NCBI RefSeq assembly: GCF_003966125.1 | Contig: NZ_RXMA01000018.1 | Span: 54,730-118,729, forward strand | DNA length: 64,000 bases | Direction of reading: 5' to 3' | Source of the DNA: Azospirillum griseum | GTDB lineage: Bacteria > Pseudomonadota > Alphaproteobacteria > Azospirillales > Azospirillaceae | Shown here: piece by piece, positions 18,288 through 26,839 of the stretch | Position numbering within the stretch: position 1 is the first letter of the stretch | Layout of the letters: every line of letters begins with the position of its first letter | Program-made: the position numbers and the translations under genes | Notes under the pieces: generated by a model | The model's input: the letters and a program-made list of their open reading frames with translations, nothing else | Told to the model about the DNA's origin: nothing | The model's database searches: none

Positions 18288-18374
18288 CAACGGACTCTCC
18301 ACACTCGTCATCGCGCGGCGCTGTTGTCGTCCCTGCCGGGGCACTCTGTCAAATCCGATCGCCCCCACGGTGGT

Positions 18375-19091
18375 TCACCGCCCCTTGGCGACGCGCCACG
18401 CCGCGAAATCGACCTTGGTCTGCTCGTCCGTCGCCGGGTAGAGGCCCAGGATCGAGCGGCCCGCCAACACCTGTTCGGTGACGAAATCCTCGAACGCGGT
18501 CATCTCCACCGCTTCGGTCGCCAGCTCGTCGGCCAGATGGGCGGGGATCACGACCACGCCGTCGCCGTCGCCGACGATGACGTCACCGGGATAGACCGGG
18601 GCGTCGCCGCAGCCGATGGGAACGTTGATGTCCATCGCGTGGTGCAGGGTGAGGTTGGTCGGGGCCGACGGGCGGTTGTGATAGGCCGGGATGTCCAGCT
18701 TGGCGATTTCCGGCGAATCCCGGAAGCCGCCGTCGGTGACGATGCCCGCCACGCCGCGCACCATCAGCCGGGTGACAAGGATCGACCCGGCGGACGCGGC
18801 GCGGCCGTCCTTGCGGCTGTCAATCACCATCACGGCACCGGGCGGGCATTCCTCCACCGCCTTGCGCTGCGGATGGGCGCGGTCCTGGAACACGCTCAAC
18901 GGATCCAGATCCTCGCGCGAGGGGATGTAGCGCAGGGTGAACGCCTCCCCCACCATGGTCGGGCTGTTGGGGTTGAGCGGACGGACGTCCTGGATGAACT
19001 GGTTGCGGAAGCCACGCTTGTACAGCGCGGTGGTCAGGGTGGCGGTGCTGACGGTGGCCAGCTTCGCGCGGGTGTCGGGCGACAGGCTCAT
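18375..19091 (-). CDS. RraA-like family protein, likely sugar-acid pathway aldolase or lyase
   Basis: A 238-residue member of the RraA / HMG-aldolase superfamily. The core GVAGIVTDGGFRDSPEI, with the Arg-Asp pair that in 4-hydroxy-4-methyl-2-oxoglutarate aldolases contacts substrate and metal, is present, as is PGDVIVGDGDGVVVIP. It is longer than true RraA (about 160 residues), matching the group found beside IlvD/Edd dehydratases. AGGAAAG precedes ATG 19091. The gene sits 23 bases after the dehydratase and 87 before the GntR regulator, so a role in the same catabolic route is likely; the substrate is unknown. Confidence 0.78.
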   Translation of the reverse strand: MSLSPDTRAKLATVSTATLTTALYKRGFRNQFIQDVRPLNPNSPTMVGEAFTLRYIPSREDLDPLSVFQDRAHPQRKAVEECPPGAVMVIDSRKDGRAASAGSILVTRLMVRGVAGIVTDGGFRDSPEIAKLDIPAYHNRPSAPTNLTLHHAMDINVPIGCGDAPVYPGDVIVGDGDGVVVIPAHLADELATEAVEMTAFEDFVTEQVLAGRSILGLYPATDEQTKVDFAAWRVAKGR

Positions 19092-19114
19092 GATCGTGGT
19101 CTTTCCTGGCGGGA

Positions 19115-20848
19115 TCAATAAATGGCGGGTTCGCCGACCGGCGCACCAAAGTCGGTTTGCAGGTAATCGAAGTCACAGCCCTTGTCGGCCTGGGTGACGT
19201 GCCGGTTGAACATCCAGCCATAGCCGCGTTCGTAGCGCGGCGGCGGCGGGACCAAGGCGGCGCGGCGGGCGGCCATCTCCTCGTCCGACACCTCCAACCG
19301 AATGCTGCGGGCGGCGACGTCCAGCGTGATGAGGTCGCCGTTGCGCACCAGGGCCAGCGGCCCGCCGATGTAGGATTCGGGCGAAACGTGCAGGATGCAG
19401 GCCCCATAGCTGGTCCCGCTCATCCGCGCGTCGGACAGGCGCACCATGTCGCGAACGCCCTGCTTCACCAGCTTTTTCGGGATCGGCAGCATGCCCCATT
19501 CCGGCATCCCCGGCCCGCCCTGCGGCCCGGCGTTGCGCAGGATCAGCACATGGTCGGCGGTGACGTCCAGGCTCTCATCCTCGACCGCCGCCTTCATCGA
19601 CGGGTAATCGTCGAACACCAGGGCCGGACCGGAATGCTTCAGGAAACGCGGGTCGCAGGCGCTGGGCTTGATGACGCAACCGGTGGGGGCGAGGTTGCCG
19701 GTCAGCACCGCCAGCGCCCCTTCGGCGTAGATCGGGTTGTCGATCGGGCGGATGACGTCGTCGTTGTGCACCTTGGCGTCGGCGATGTCCTCGCCCAGCG
19801 TGTGGCCCGACACCGTGCGGCAGTCCAGATGCAGATGATCGCGCAGGCGGGTCATCAGCGCGGGCAGGCCACCGGCGTAGAAGAAATCCTCCATCAGATA
19901 GGCGCTGCCGCTGGGGCGGACGTTGGCGATCACCGGCACCTTGCGGCTGGCCTTTTCGAAATCGTCCAGGCCAATGTCCACCCCGGCCCGGCGGGCCATG
20001 GCGATGACGTGGATGATGGCGTTGGTCGAGCAGCCCATCGCCATGGCGACGGCAATGCCGTTTTCAAACGCCTCCCGGGTCTGGATTTTGGCCGGGGTCA
20101 GATCCTCCCACACCATTTCAACCGCGCGGCGGCCGGCGGCGGCGGCCATGCGGATGTGGTTGGCGTCGGCGGCGGGGATGGCGGAGGAGCCGGGCAGCGA
20201 CATGCCGATGGCTTCGGCAATCGCCGTCATGGTGCTGGCCGTGCCCATGGTCATGCAGGTGCCATGGCTGCGGGCGATGCCCTGCTCCACCCCCAACCAT
20301 TCCTGATCGGTGATGGTCCCGGCGCGGCGCTCGTCCCAATATTTCCAGGCGTCGGAGCCGGAGCCGAGGATCTTGCCGTTGAAGTTGCCGCGCAGCATCG
20401 GCCCGGCGGGCACGAAGACACTGGGCAGCCCGGCGCTGGTCGCCCCCATCAGCAGGGCGGGGGTGGTCTTGTCGCAGCCGCCCATCAGAACCACGCCGTC
20501 GATGGGGTGGCAGCGGATCAGCTCCTCCACATCCATCGCCAGCAGGTTGCGGTAGAGCATGGTCGTCGGCTTCACCGCGCTTTCGCTCAAGGACAACGCT
20601 GGCAACTCAATCGGGAAGCCGCCCGCCTGGAAGACGCCGCGCTTCACATCCTCCACCCGCTGTTTGAAATGGGCGTGGCAGGCGTTGATGTCCGACCAAG
20701 TGTTGATGATGGCGATGACCGGCTTGCCCACCCAATCCTCGGGCGCGTAGCCCATCTGCATCACGCGGGACCGGTGGCCGGAGCTGCGCAGATCGTCGGG
20801 CGCGAACCAGCGGGCGCTGCGCAGGGTGTCGGGGGTCTTCTGGGTCAT
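19115..20848 (-). CDS. IlvD/Edd-family dehydratase, sugar-acid type
   Basis: A 577-residue iron-sulfur dehydratase. Cluster cysteines are seen in DINACHAH (Cys57), MGGCDKTTPA and SHGTCMTMG. The start SARWFAPDDLRSSGHRSR and the NTWSDINACHAHF segment resemble pentonate/hexonate dehydratases (L-arabinonate or D-xylonate type) more than valine-pathway IlvD. It would remove water from an aldonic acid to give a 2-keto-3-deoxy acid in the cytoplasm. ATG 20848 is preferred over TTG 20857. It is the first gene of the unit with the RraA-like protein and GntR regulator. Confidence 0.85.
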   Translation of the reverse strand: MTQKTPDTLRSARWFAPDDLRSSGHRSRVMQMGYAPEDWVGKPVIAIINTWSDINACHAHFKQRVEDVKRGVFQAGGFPIELPALSLSESAVKPTTMLYRNLLAMDVEELIRCHPIDGVVLMGGCDKTTPALLMGATSAGLPSVFVPAGPMLRGNFNGKILGSGSDAWKYWDERRAGTITDQEWLGVEQGIARSHGTCMTMGTASTMTAIAEAIGMSLPGSSAIPAADANHIRMAAAAGRRAVEMVWEDLTPAKIQTREAFENGIAVAMAMGCSTNAIIHVIAMARRAGVDIGLDDFEKASRKVPVIANVRPSGSAYLMEDFFYAGGLPALMTRLRDHLHLDCRTVSGHTLGEDIADAKVHNDDVIRPIDNPIYAEGALAVLTGNLAPTGCVIKPSACDPRFLKHSGPALVFDDYPSMKAAVEDESLDVTADHVLILRNAGPQGGPGMPEWGMLPIPKKLVKQGVRDMVRLSDARMSGTSYGACILHVSPESYIGGPLALVRNGDLITLDVAARSIRLEVSDEEMAARRAALVPPPPRYERGYGWMFNRHVTQADKGCDFDYLQTDFGAPVGEPAIY

Positions 20849-20934
20849 GATCGTCAAGGCTCGTTGCGGGAGATCGGGGGAGGAACACAGCGCGCCAATC
20901 GTGACGCGACGCGACGTTTCGGTGCCTTGAAAAA

Positions 20935-20950
20935 CACTAATGCATTAGTG
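20935..20950. promoter_or_regulatory. 16-bp palindrome, candidate GntR operator
   Basis: CACTAATGCATTAGTG is a perfect palindrome 87 bases upstream of the dehydratase start. FCD-type GntR regulators typically bind short AT-containing palindromes, and one is encoded at the end of this unit, so autoregulation is plausible. The surrounding 20849-21005 gap holds nothing else I recognise. Confidence 0.5.
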
Positions 20951-21005
20951 CATCGGATGGAAGGGGGATTGTTTGCCGATCATGCAGAAAGCACCCCCAA
21001 TGACA

Positions 21006-21947
21006 TCAGGCCGACACGGACACCGCGCACAGACAATCCAGCAGGGCGCGCTCGGCCCGATTCAGCTTGGCGCTGCTGTTCCACATCAGGTGGACATCGA
21101 CCGGGGCCACCCCGTCATAGGGCGGCAGTTCCCACAACAGGCCATCGGCCACGTCACGGGCGGCGATGTGGTCGGGCAGCGGGCCAATGCCCAGACCGCA
21201 GACGATCATCCGCCTCACCTCGTCCAGATTGCCGGAGGACGCCACAATCCTCCCCGCAAAACCTTCACGCGCCCGAAAAAGGGTCAACGGCAACAGCACC
21301 CCGTCGATCTGGTCCGATGTGAACGACACGAAATCCTCGTGCCGCACATCCGCGACATCCAGGCCCCGCCGACCGAACAGACGGCTGTCCGGCCCGCAAT
21401 AGAGCCGATAGGTCTGGCGCAGAAACACCACACTGGACAGGCCCGGAATTGGTTCCCGCAACAGGCAGAGCGCCATCGCGCCGGTTCGCTGCAGCAAGGC
21501 GATGTGGATGGCGGCGGATTCCATCACGTCGATGCGAAACGTCACCGTCGGGTGGCGGCGGTGGAAGTCCCGCAGGGACCGGTCGAGCCGGTCGGTCTGG
21601 ATGCGGCTGGTCATCAACAACCGCACATGCCCACTGATGTCATCCTGCGTTTCATGCACCAGCGTGTCCAACCGCGACACGGCACCGTGGATCGCCACCG
21701 CCTCGTCATAGACGCGCGCACCCGCCGCCGTCACGGCGAAGCGGCCAGCCCCCCGATCGATCAAGGGCAACCCCAGCCGATCCTCAAGCCGTTTCAGGGC
21801 CAGGCTGACAGCGGGTTGTGTCAGGGACAGGCGCAAACCCGCCTTGGTGATGCTGCCCTCCTGGACAATGGCGATGAAGGTGCGCAACAGGTTCCAATCC
21901 AGCGGGTGCCCCGGATGGGGCCGTTGCCCACGCTCCTCCTTCGCCAT
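21006..21947 (-). CDS. LysR-family transcriptional regulator
   Basis: A 313-residue LysR protein. N-terminal helix-turn-helix (LLRTFIAIVQEGSITKAGLR, then LTQPAVSLALKRLEDRLG), linker helix, and a periplasmic-binding-like effector domain from about residue 100. ATG 21947 is preceded by AGGGGA. It is divergent from the acetylpolyamine-amidohydrolase-like gene with a 169-base shared gap, the usual sign that a LysR protein controls its divergent neighbour. The effector is unknown. Confidence 0.85.
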   Translation of the reverse strand: MAKEERGQRPHPGHPLDWNLLRTFIAIVQEGSITKAGLRLSLTQPAVSLALKRLEDRLGLPLIDRGAGRFAVTAAGARVYDEAVAIHGAVSRLDTLVHETQDDISGHVRLLMTSRIQTDRLDRSLRDFHRRHPTVTFRIDVMESAAIHIALLQRTGAMALCLLREPIPGLSSVVFLRQTYRLYCGPDSRLFGRRGLDVADVRHEDFVSFTSDQIDGVLLPLTLFRAREGFAGRIVASSGNLDEVRRMIVCGLGIGPLPDHIAARDVADGLLWELPPYDGVAPVDVHLMWNSSAKLNRAERALLDCLCAVSVSA

Positions 21948-22011
21948 GATCCCGTCCCCTTCGACAACGCCACTTCCCATTGGACCGGCTGTTGCACCGG
22001 CACCACCCATA

Positions 22012-22036
22012 AATCAGATTCATGAGGGGAATCAGA
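22012..22036. promoter_or_regulatory. tandem AATCAGA motif in divergent LysR gap
   Basis: AATCAGA occurs at 22012-22018 and 22030-22036, 18 bases apart, in the gap between the LysR gene and its divergent neighbour. It may be part of the LysR site, but no clean T-N11-A palindrome is evident. Confidence 0.3.
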
Positions 22037-22116
22037 AATGCTTATTTGCGCGTCGGCGCTGCGATGATCCCTAATACCGACGCGACACTGACCGCGCGAC
22101 AACCGGAATCACACCC

Positions 22117-23166
22117 ATGAAGTTCGTTCACCATCCCGACACCGCCCTGCACCACCCGGCCTATTACTTCAACCGGGGCCAGATGCGCGCCCTGCCGGAA
22201 AAGCCGGAACGGGTCGGGGCGTTGGCCGCGCTGATCGAATCGCGCGGCGGCGCGCTGATCCATCCCGATGATTATGGCTACGCCCCGCTCGCCGCCGTGC
22301 ACACCCCGGCCTATCTGGCCTTCCTGGAAAGCGCGCACGCCCGCTGGATCGCGGCGGGCGACATGGGCGAGGTGGTGATCCCCAACGTCAGCCGGATGCA
22401 GCGCACCCCGTCCTACCCCACCGGCATCGTCGGCCAGGCCGGTTGGCACACCTTCGACACCGCCTGCCCGATCGACGCCCACACCTGGACCGCCGCCCGC
22501 GCCGCCGCCAACGCCGCGCTGCACGCCACCCGACTGGTGCTGGACGGGGCCGACCGCGCGGCCTACGCCCTGTGCCGCCCGCCCGGCCACCACGCCACCC
22601 GCGACATGGCGGGGGGCTTCTGCTACCTCAACCACGTCGCCATCGCGGCGCAATCCGCGCTGCCGGTGCTGCGCGCGCGCGGCAAGGCCGGGCGCGTCGC
22701 CATCCTGGATGTCGACGTCCATCACGGCAACGGCACGCAGGACATCTTTTACGACCGCGACGACGTGTTCTTCCTGTCGGTTCACGGCGACCCATCGGAA
22801 TTCTACCCGCACATGGCCGGTTACGCCCAGGAACGCGGCGTCGGCGCGGGCGAGGGCTACACCCTCAACCTGCCCCTGCCCATCGGCAGCGACGAAGACA
22901 CCGTGCTCGCCACCATCGGGAAGGCGCTGGACGCGGTGGCGCGCTACGCCCCCGACATGCTGTTCATCTCGCTGGGCTTCGACACCTTCATCAACGACCC
23001 GCTCGCCGCCTTTGGCGTCACCACCCCCGGCTTTGCCCGTATGGGCGCGGCGATTGCTGACGCCGGGCTGCCGACGGTGCTGGTGCAGGAGGGCGGATAC
23101 GCCATCGATGATCTGGCCGCCAACCTCGCCAGCTTCCTCGACGGGTTCGAACGCACGGCCGCTTGA
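22117..23166 (+). CDS. histone-deacetylase-family protein, acetylpolyamine amidohydrolase-like
   Basis: A 349-residue zinc hydrolase of the arginase/deacetylase fold. Recognisable are the N-terminal YFNRGQMRALPEKPERV, RPPGHHATRDMAGGFCYLNH with the paired catalytic histidines, DVDVHHGNGTQDIFY with zinc-ligand Asp and His, and the later LGFDTF segment. The N-terminus and the CYLN region point to acetylpolyamine amidohydrolases (release of acetate from N-acetylputrescine, cadaverine or spermidine) rather than AcuC. Probably regulated by the divergent LysR gene. Substrate specificity is inferred. Confidence 0.82.
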   Translation: MKFVHHPDTALHHPAYYFNRGQMRALPEKPERVGALAALIESRGGALIHPDDYGYAPLAAVHTPAYLAFLESAHARWIAAGDMGEVVIPNVSRMQRTPSYPTGIVGQAGWHTFDTACPIDAHTWTAARAAANAALHATRLVLDGADRAAYALCRPPGHHATRDMAGGFCYLNHVAIAAQSALPVLRARGKAGRVAILDVDVHHGNGTQDIFYDRDDVFFLSVHGDPSEFYPHMAGYAQERGVGAGEGYTLNLPLPIGSDEDTVLATIGKALDAVARYAPDMLFISLGFDTFINDPLAAFGVTTPGFARMGAAIADAGLPTVLVQEGGYAIDDLAANLASFLDGFERTAA

Positions 23167-23221
23167 CCGGGTGCGATGAAGGCGTGACGGCGGGGCGGTG
23201 ACGGTCGAATAGGCCGCACGC

Positions 23222-23263
23222 CCCGCCTCTTGCGTTGGCCGGGGCTTTGGCGCAAGAGGGGGG
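23222..23263 (+). other. hairpin between deacetylase and rraA-like genes
   Basis: CCTCTTGCG (23226-23234) pairs with CGCAAGAGG (23251-23259), extended by CCCC/GGGG across a one-base bulge. It ends about 30 bases before the next start codon and has no T-run; attenuator or stability element are both possible. Confidence 0.5.
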
Positions 23264-23292
23264 CGTCCGATCCCCAGCGCGGAGCCGCCCCG

Positions 23293-23787
23293 ATGCCGTT
23301 CGTCGCCACCTGCGATCTCTTCGACACGTTCAAGGATTCCGCCCGGTTTCTCGCCCCGGTCTTTCGCGACTTCGGGGCCGTCACCCGTTTTTCCGGGCCG
23401 GTCGTCACGGTCAAATGCGTGGACGACAATTCCCGTGTGAAGGAACTGCTGGCCACCCCCGGCCATGGCCGGGTGCTGGTGGTCGATGGCGCGGGCAGCC
23501 TGCGCTGCGCCCTGATGGGCGACATGATCGCCGCGTCGGCCGTCCAGAACGGCTGGGCGGGGGTGGTGATCTGGGGCTGTGTGCGCGACGTCGCCGCACT
23601 CGCCACGCTCAATCTGGGCATCAAGGCGCTGGCCGCGATGCCGCGCGCCTCGACCCGGCGCGACCAGGGCATCGTCGATGTGCCGGTCGAGTTGCCCGGC
23701 GCGCCGGTGCGGCCCGGCGATGTCCTGTTCGCCGACGAGGACGGGGTGGTGCTGTTGACCGCCGAACAGGCATCCAGCCTGAAATAA
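23293..23787 (+). CDS. RraA-type protein (4-hydroxy-4-methyl-2-oxoglutarate aldolase family)
   Basis: A 164-residue protein, the length of canonical RraA. The core [19 protein letters not shown] carries the Arg-Asp pair, and [15 protein letters not shown] is the usual C-terminal motif. In enteric bacteria RraA inhibits RNase E; most alphaproteobacterial homologues are instead annotated as metal-dependent HMG/oxaloacetate lyases. GGAG lies just upstream of ATG 23293. The role here is unresolved between these. acnB follows after 221 bases, on its own apparent leader. Confidence 0.78.
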   Translation: MPFVATCDLFDTFKDSARFLAPVFRDFGAVTRFSGPVVTVKCVDDNSRVKELLATPGHGRVLVVDGAGSLRCALMGDMIAASAVQNGWAGVVIWGCVRDVAALATLNLGIKALAAMPRASTRRDQGIVDVPVELPGAPVRPGDVLFADEDGVVLLTAEQASSLK

Positions 23788-23828
23788 GGCAAATTCTGCA
23801 AATGGTCATACCAGACACAGGTAATACC

Positions 23829-23853
23829 AGCGGAAATCCCCCGCTTTGTTCTT
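23829..23853 (+). terminator. weak terminator-like hairpin after rraA-like gene
   Basis: AGCGG (23829-23833) can pair with CCGCT (23841-23845), followed by TTGTTCTT. The stem is short; given low weight. Confidence 0.25.
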
Positions 23854-23943
23854 CCTGATCTTGGCATGGCCACAGGCCCGGCCCCTTGCTCTTTGACTTG
23901 GGCGGGGATATATACTCGTCTTAAGCTCCAGCGGGTCGTCTGG

Positions 23944-23989
23944 CGGTGAACACCCGAACTGACGGTGAACACCCGAAAGGCGGCCTTTC
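23944..23989 (+). repeat. 15-bp tandem direct repeat and small hairpin in acnB leader
   Basis: CGGTGAACACCCGAA occurs exactly at 23944-23958 and 23963-23977, 19 bases start to start. Next comes a hairpin with stem GAAAGG/CCTTTC (23975-23989) and then the acnB ribosome site. A TATATACT box at 23909-23916 could be a -10 element, which would place the repeats in the transcribed leader. No known operator matches. Confidence 0.55.
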
Positions 23990-24008
23990 ATTTATGAGGA
24001 ACCCAGCC

Positions 24009-26597
24009 GTGCTCGAAGCATACCGCCAGCACGCGGCCGAACGCGCCGCCCTTGGAATCCCGGCTCTGCCCTTGTCCGCCAAGCAGACGGCGGAGCTGAT
24101 CGACCTGCTGAAGGCCCCCCCGGCGGGTGAGGAGGCGTTCCTCCTCGACCTCATCACCCACCGCGTCCCGGCGGGCGTGGACGACGCCGCCCGCGTCAAG
24201 GCCGGTTTCCTGGCCGCCGTCGCCAAGGGTGCCGACAGCAGCCCGCTGATCTCCAAGGTCAAGGCCACCGAACTGCTCGGCACCATGCTGGGCGGCTTCA
24301 ACGTGCAGCCGCTGATCGATCTGCTGGGCGACGCCGAATGCGGCAGCGCCGCCGCCGAAGGTCTGAAGAAGACCCTGCTGGTGTTCGATTTCTTCCACGA
24401 CATCAAGGCGCTGGCTGACCAGGGCAACGCCAACGCCAAGGCCGTGCTGACCTCCTGGGCCGAGGCCGAGTGGTTCACCTCGCGTCCCGAGGTCCCGGCC
24501 TCGATGACGCTGACCGTCTTCAAGGTGACGGGCGAAACCAACACCGACGATCTGTCGCCCGCGCCGGACGCCTGGTCGCGCCCCGACATCCCGCTGCACG
24601 CGCTGGCCATGCTGAAGAACCCGCGCCCGGGCATCGACGCGGACGAGCCGGGCGCGCGCGGCCCGATGAAGCAGCTTGAGGCGCTGAAGGAAAAGGGCAA
24701 CCTGATCGCCTATGTCGGCGACGTGGTCGGCACCGGTTCCTCGCGCAAGTCGGCGACCAACTCCGTCCTGTGGTGGACCGGCGAGGACATCCCCTTCGTC
24801 CCCAACAAGCGCTTCGGCGGCGTCTGCCTGGGCACCAAGATCGCCCCGATCTTCTACAACACGATGGAAGACGCGGGCGCGCTGCCCATCGAGTTGGACG
24901 TCAACAAGATGGACATGGGCGACGTCATCGAGCTGCGCCCGTATGAGGGCAAGGCGCTGAAGAACGGCGAGGTCATCGCCGAATTCACCGTCAAGTCCGA
25001 CGTGATCTTCGACGAGGTCCGCGCCGGTGGCCGCATCCCGCTCATCATCGGCCGTGGCCTGACCGCCCGCGCCCGTGAAGCGCTGGGCCTCGCCCCGTCG
25101 ACCCTGTTCCGCCAGCCGGCGGTTCCGGCCGACACCGGCAAGGGCTTCAGCCTCGCCCAGAAGATGGTCGGTCGCGCCTGCGGCCTGGCCGAAGGCAAGG
25201 GCGTGCGTCCGGGCACCTATTGCGAACCGAAGATGACCACCGTCGGCTCGCAGGACACCACCGGCCCGATGACCCGCGACGAGTTGAAGGATCTGGCCTG
25301 CCTGGGCTTCTCCGCCGACCTCGTCATGCAGTCCTTCTGCCACACCGCCGCCTATCCGAAGCTGGTGGACGTCAAGACCCACCACGAGCTGCCGGAGTTC
25401 ATCTCCACCCGTGGCGGTGTTTCGCTGCGCCCCGGCGACGGCGTCATCCACTCCTGGCTGAACCGCCTGCTGCTGCCCGACACCGTCGGCACCGGCGGCG
25501 ACAGCCACACCCGCTTCCCCATCGGCATTTCGTTCCCGGCGGGTTCGGGTCTGGTGGCCTTTGCCGCCGCGACCGGCGTCATGCCGCTCGACATGCCGGA
25601 ATCGGTGCTGGTGCGCTTCAAGGGCACGATGCAGCCGGGCGTCACCCTGCGTGACCTCGTCAACGCCATCCCGCTCTACGCCATCAAGGCCGGTCTGCTG
25701 ACGGTGGAGAAGAAGGGCAAGAAGAACATCTTCTCCGGCCGCATCCTGGAAATCGAAGGTCTGCCCGATCTGAAGGTCGAACAGGCGTTCGAACTGTCCG
25801 ACGCCTCGGCCGAACGTTCGGCGGCGGGCTGCACGGTGCGCTTGGACAAGGCCCCGATCATCGAATACATGACCTCCAACATCACGCTGATGAAGTGGAT
25901 GATCGCCAACGGGTACGCCGAAAAGCGCACCCTGGAGCGCCGCATCAAGGCGATGGAGGCGTGGATCGCCAACCCGGAATTGCTGGAGCCGGACGCCGAC
26001 GCCGAGTATGCGGCGGTGATCGACATCGATCTGGCCGACATCAAGGAACCGATCCTGGCCTGCCCGAACGACCCGGACGACGTGAAGACGCTGTCGGAGG
26101 TCGCGGGCGACAAGATCGACGAGGTCTTCATCGGTTCCTGCATGACCAACATCGGTCACTTCCGCGCCGCCGGTAAGATCCTGAACGGCAAGTCGGACAT
26201 CCCGACCCGCCTGTGGATCGCGCCGCCGACGAAGATGGACGCGATGATGCTGACCGAGGAAGGCTATTACGCCACGCTCGGCAAGGCGGGTGCCCGCATG
26301 GAAATGCCCGGCTGCTCGCTGTGCATGGGCAACCAGGCGCAGATCCGCAAGGGTTCGACCGCCGTGTCCACCTCGACCCGCAACTTCCCCAACCGTCTGG
26401 GCATCGACACCCGCGTGTATCTGTCGTCGGCCGAACTGGCCGCCGTCGCCGCGCTGCTGGGCCGCATCCCGACGACGGAAGAGTATCTGGCCGAGGTTGG
26501 CGTGGTGAACGCCAAGGCCGCCGACGTCTACCGTTACATGAACTTCGACCAGATCGCGGCGTTCCAGGACATCGCGGAAACGGTCAAGGTCGCCTGA
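24009..26597 (+). CDS. acnB: aconitate hydratase B
   Basis: An 862-residue AcnB that isomerises citrate and isocitrate in the TCA cycle and may also take 2-methylisocitrate. The N-terminal HEAT-like domain, swivel domain and catalytic core occur in the AcnB order, unlike AcnA. Cluster cysteines are visible in [11 protein letters not shown] and CSLCMGNQ; substrate-binding [19 protein letters not shown] is intact. I place the start at GTG 24009: GAGGA is eight bases upstream and the protein then begins with the classic (M)[16 protein letters not shown]. An ATG five codons earlier (23994) has no good site. A strong terminator follows, so it is probably a single-gene transcript. Confidence 0.95.
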   Translation: MLEAYRQHAAERAALGIPALPLSAKQTAELIDLLKAPPAGEEAFLLDLITHRVPAGVDDAARVKAGFLAAVAKGADSSPLISKVKATELLGTMLGGFNVQPLIDLLGDAECGSAAAEGLKKTLLVFDFFHDIKALADQGNANAKAVLTSWAEAEWFTSRPEVPASMTLTVFKVTGETNTDDLSPAPDAWSRPDIPLHALAMLKNPRPGIDADEPGARGPMKQLEALKEKGNLIAYVGDVVGTGSSRKSATNSVLWWTGEDIPFVPNKRFGGVCLGTKIAPIFYNTMEDAGALPIELDVNKMDMGDVIELRPYEGKALKNGEVIAEFTVKSDVIFDEVRAGGRIPLIIGRGLTARAREALGLAPSTLFRQPAVPADTGKGFSLAQKMVGRACGLAEGKGVRPGTYCEPKMTTVGSQDTTGPMTRDELKDLACLGFSADLVMQSFCHTAAYPKLVDVKTHHELPEFISTRGGVSLRPGDGVIHSWLNRLLLPDTVGTGGDSHTRFPIGISFPAGSGLVAFAAATGVMPLDMPESVLVRFKGTMQPGVTLRDLVNAIPLYAIKAGLLTVEKKGKKNIFSGRILEIEGLPDLKVEQAFELSDASAERSAAGCTVRLDKAPIIEYMTSNITLMKWMIANGYAEKRTLERRIKAMEAWIANPELLEPDADAEYAAVIDIDLADIKEPILACPNDPDDVKTLSEVAGDKIDEVFIGSCMTNIGHFRAAGKILNGKSDIPTRLWIAPPTKMDAMMLTEEGYYATLGKAGARMEMPGCSLCMGNQAQIRKGSTAVSTSTRNFPNRLGIDTRVYLSSAELAAVAALLGRIPTTEEYLAEVGVVNAKAADVYRYMNFDQIAAFQDIAETVKVA

Positions 26598-26632
26598 TCC
26601 CTCACCGGATCGGCCCATAGCCGCTGACAAGG

Positions 26633-26665
26633 CCCCCGCCGGAGCGATCCGGCGGGGGTTTTTTT
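26633..26665 (+). terminator. rho-independent terminator of acnB
   Basis: CCCCCGCCGGA (26633-26643) pairs perfectly with TCCGGCGGGGG (26648-26658) around a GCGA tetraloop, followed by seven Ts. A textbook intrinsic terminator, 35 bases after the acnB stop. Confidence 0.92.
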
Positions 26666-26697
26666 GTGCCTCAGCGCGCAGCGGAACCACCGCATTA

Positions 26698-26718
26698 TTG
26701 CAACTCATTCTTACTTGC
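26698..26718 (+). promoter_or_regulatory. Fur-box-like site upstream of metal/peptide ABC operon
   Basis: TTGCAACTCATTCTTACTTGC resembles the TTGCAAATNATTCTCATTTGCA class of Fur boxes, with GCAA and TTGC arms flanking ATTCTTA. The site at 34624-34645, read on the other strand, shares TTGCAA-N3-ATTCTTA. Position about 120 bases before the ABC operon suggests iron control. Confidence 0.45.
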
Positions 26719-26791
26719 CTCATACAACAACCCACCCATGCGCCGAGCTGGACGGAAAAGAGGCACACAGGCGCCGATGTCCGTGCTAATT

Positions 26792-26809
26792 GATATGTTA
26801 TATCGTAAC
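26792..26809 (+). promoter_or_regulatory. Zur-box-like site upstream of ABC operon
   Basis: GATATGTTATATCGTAAC matches ten of eleven positions of the left half of the gammaproteobacterial Zur consensus (GAAATGTTATA) and keeps TAAC of the right half; GTTA and TAAC form an inverted repeat. It lies about 30 bases before the first gene, where a repressor could act. Confidence 0.45.
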
Positions 26810-26839
26810 GCAGTCATCAGCCTGACAGGAACCATGTCC

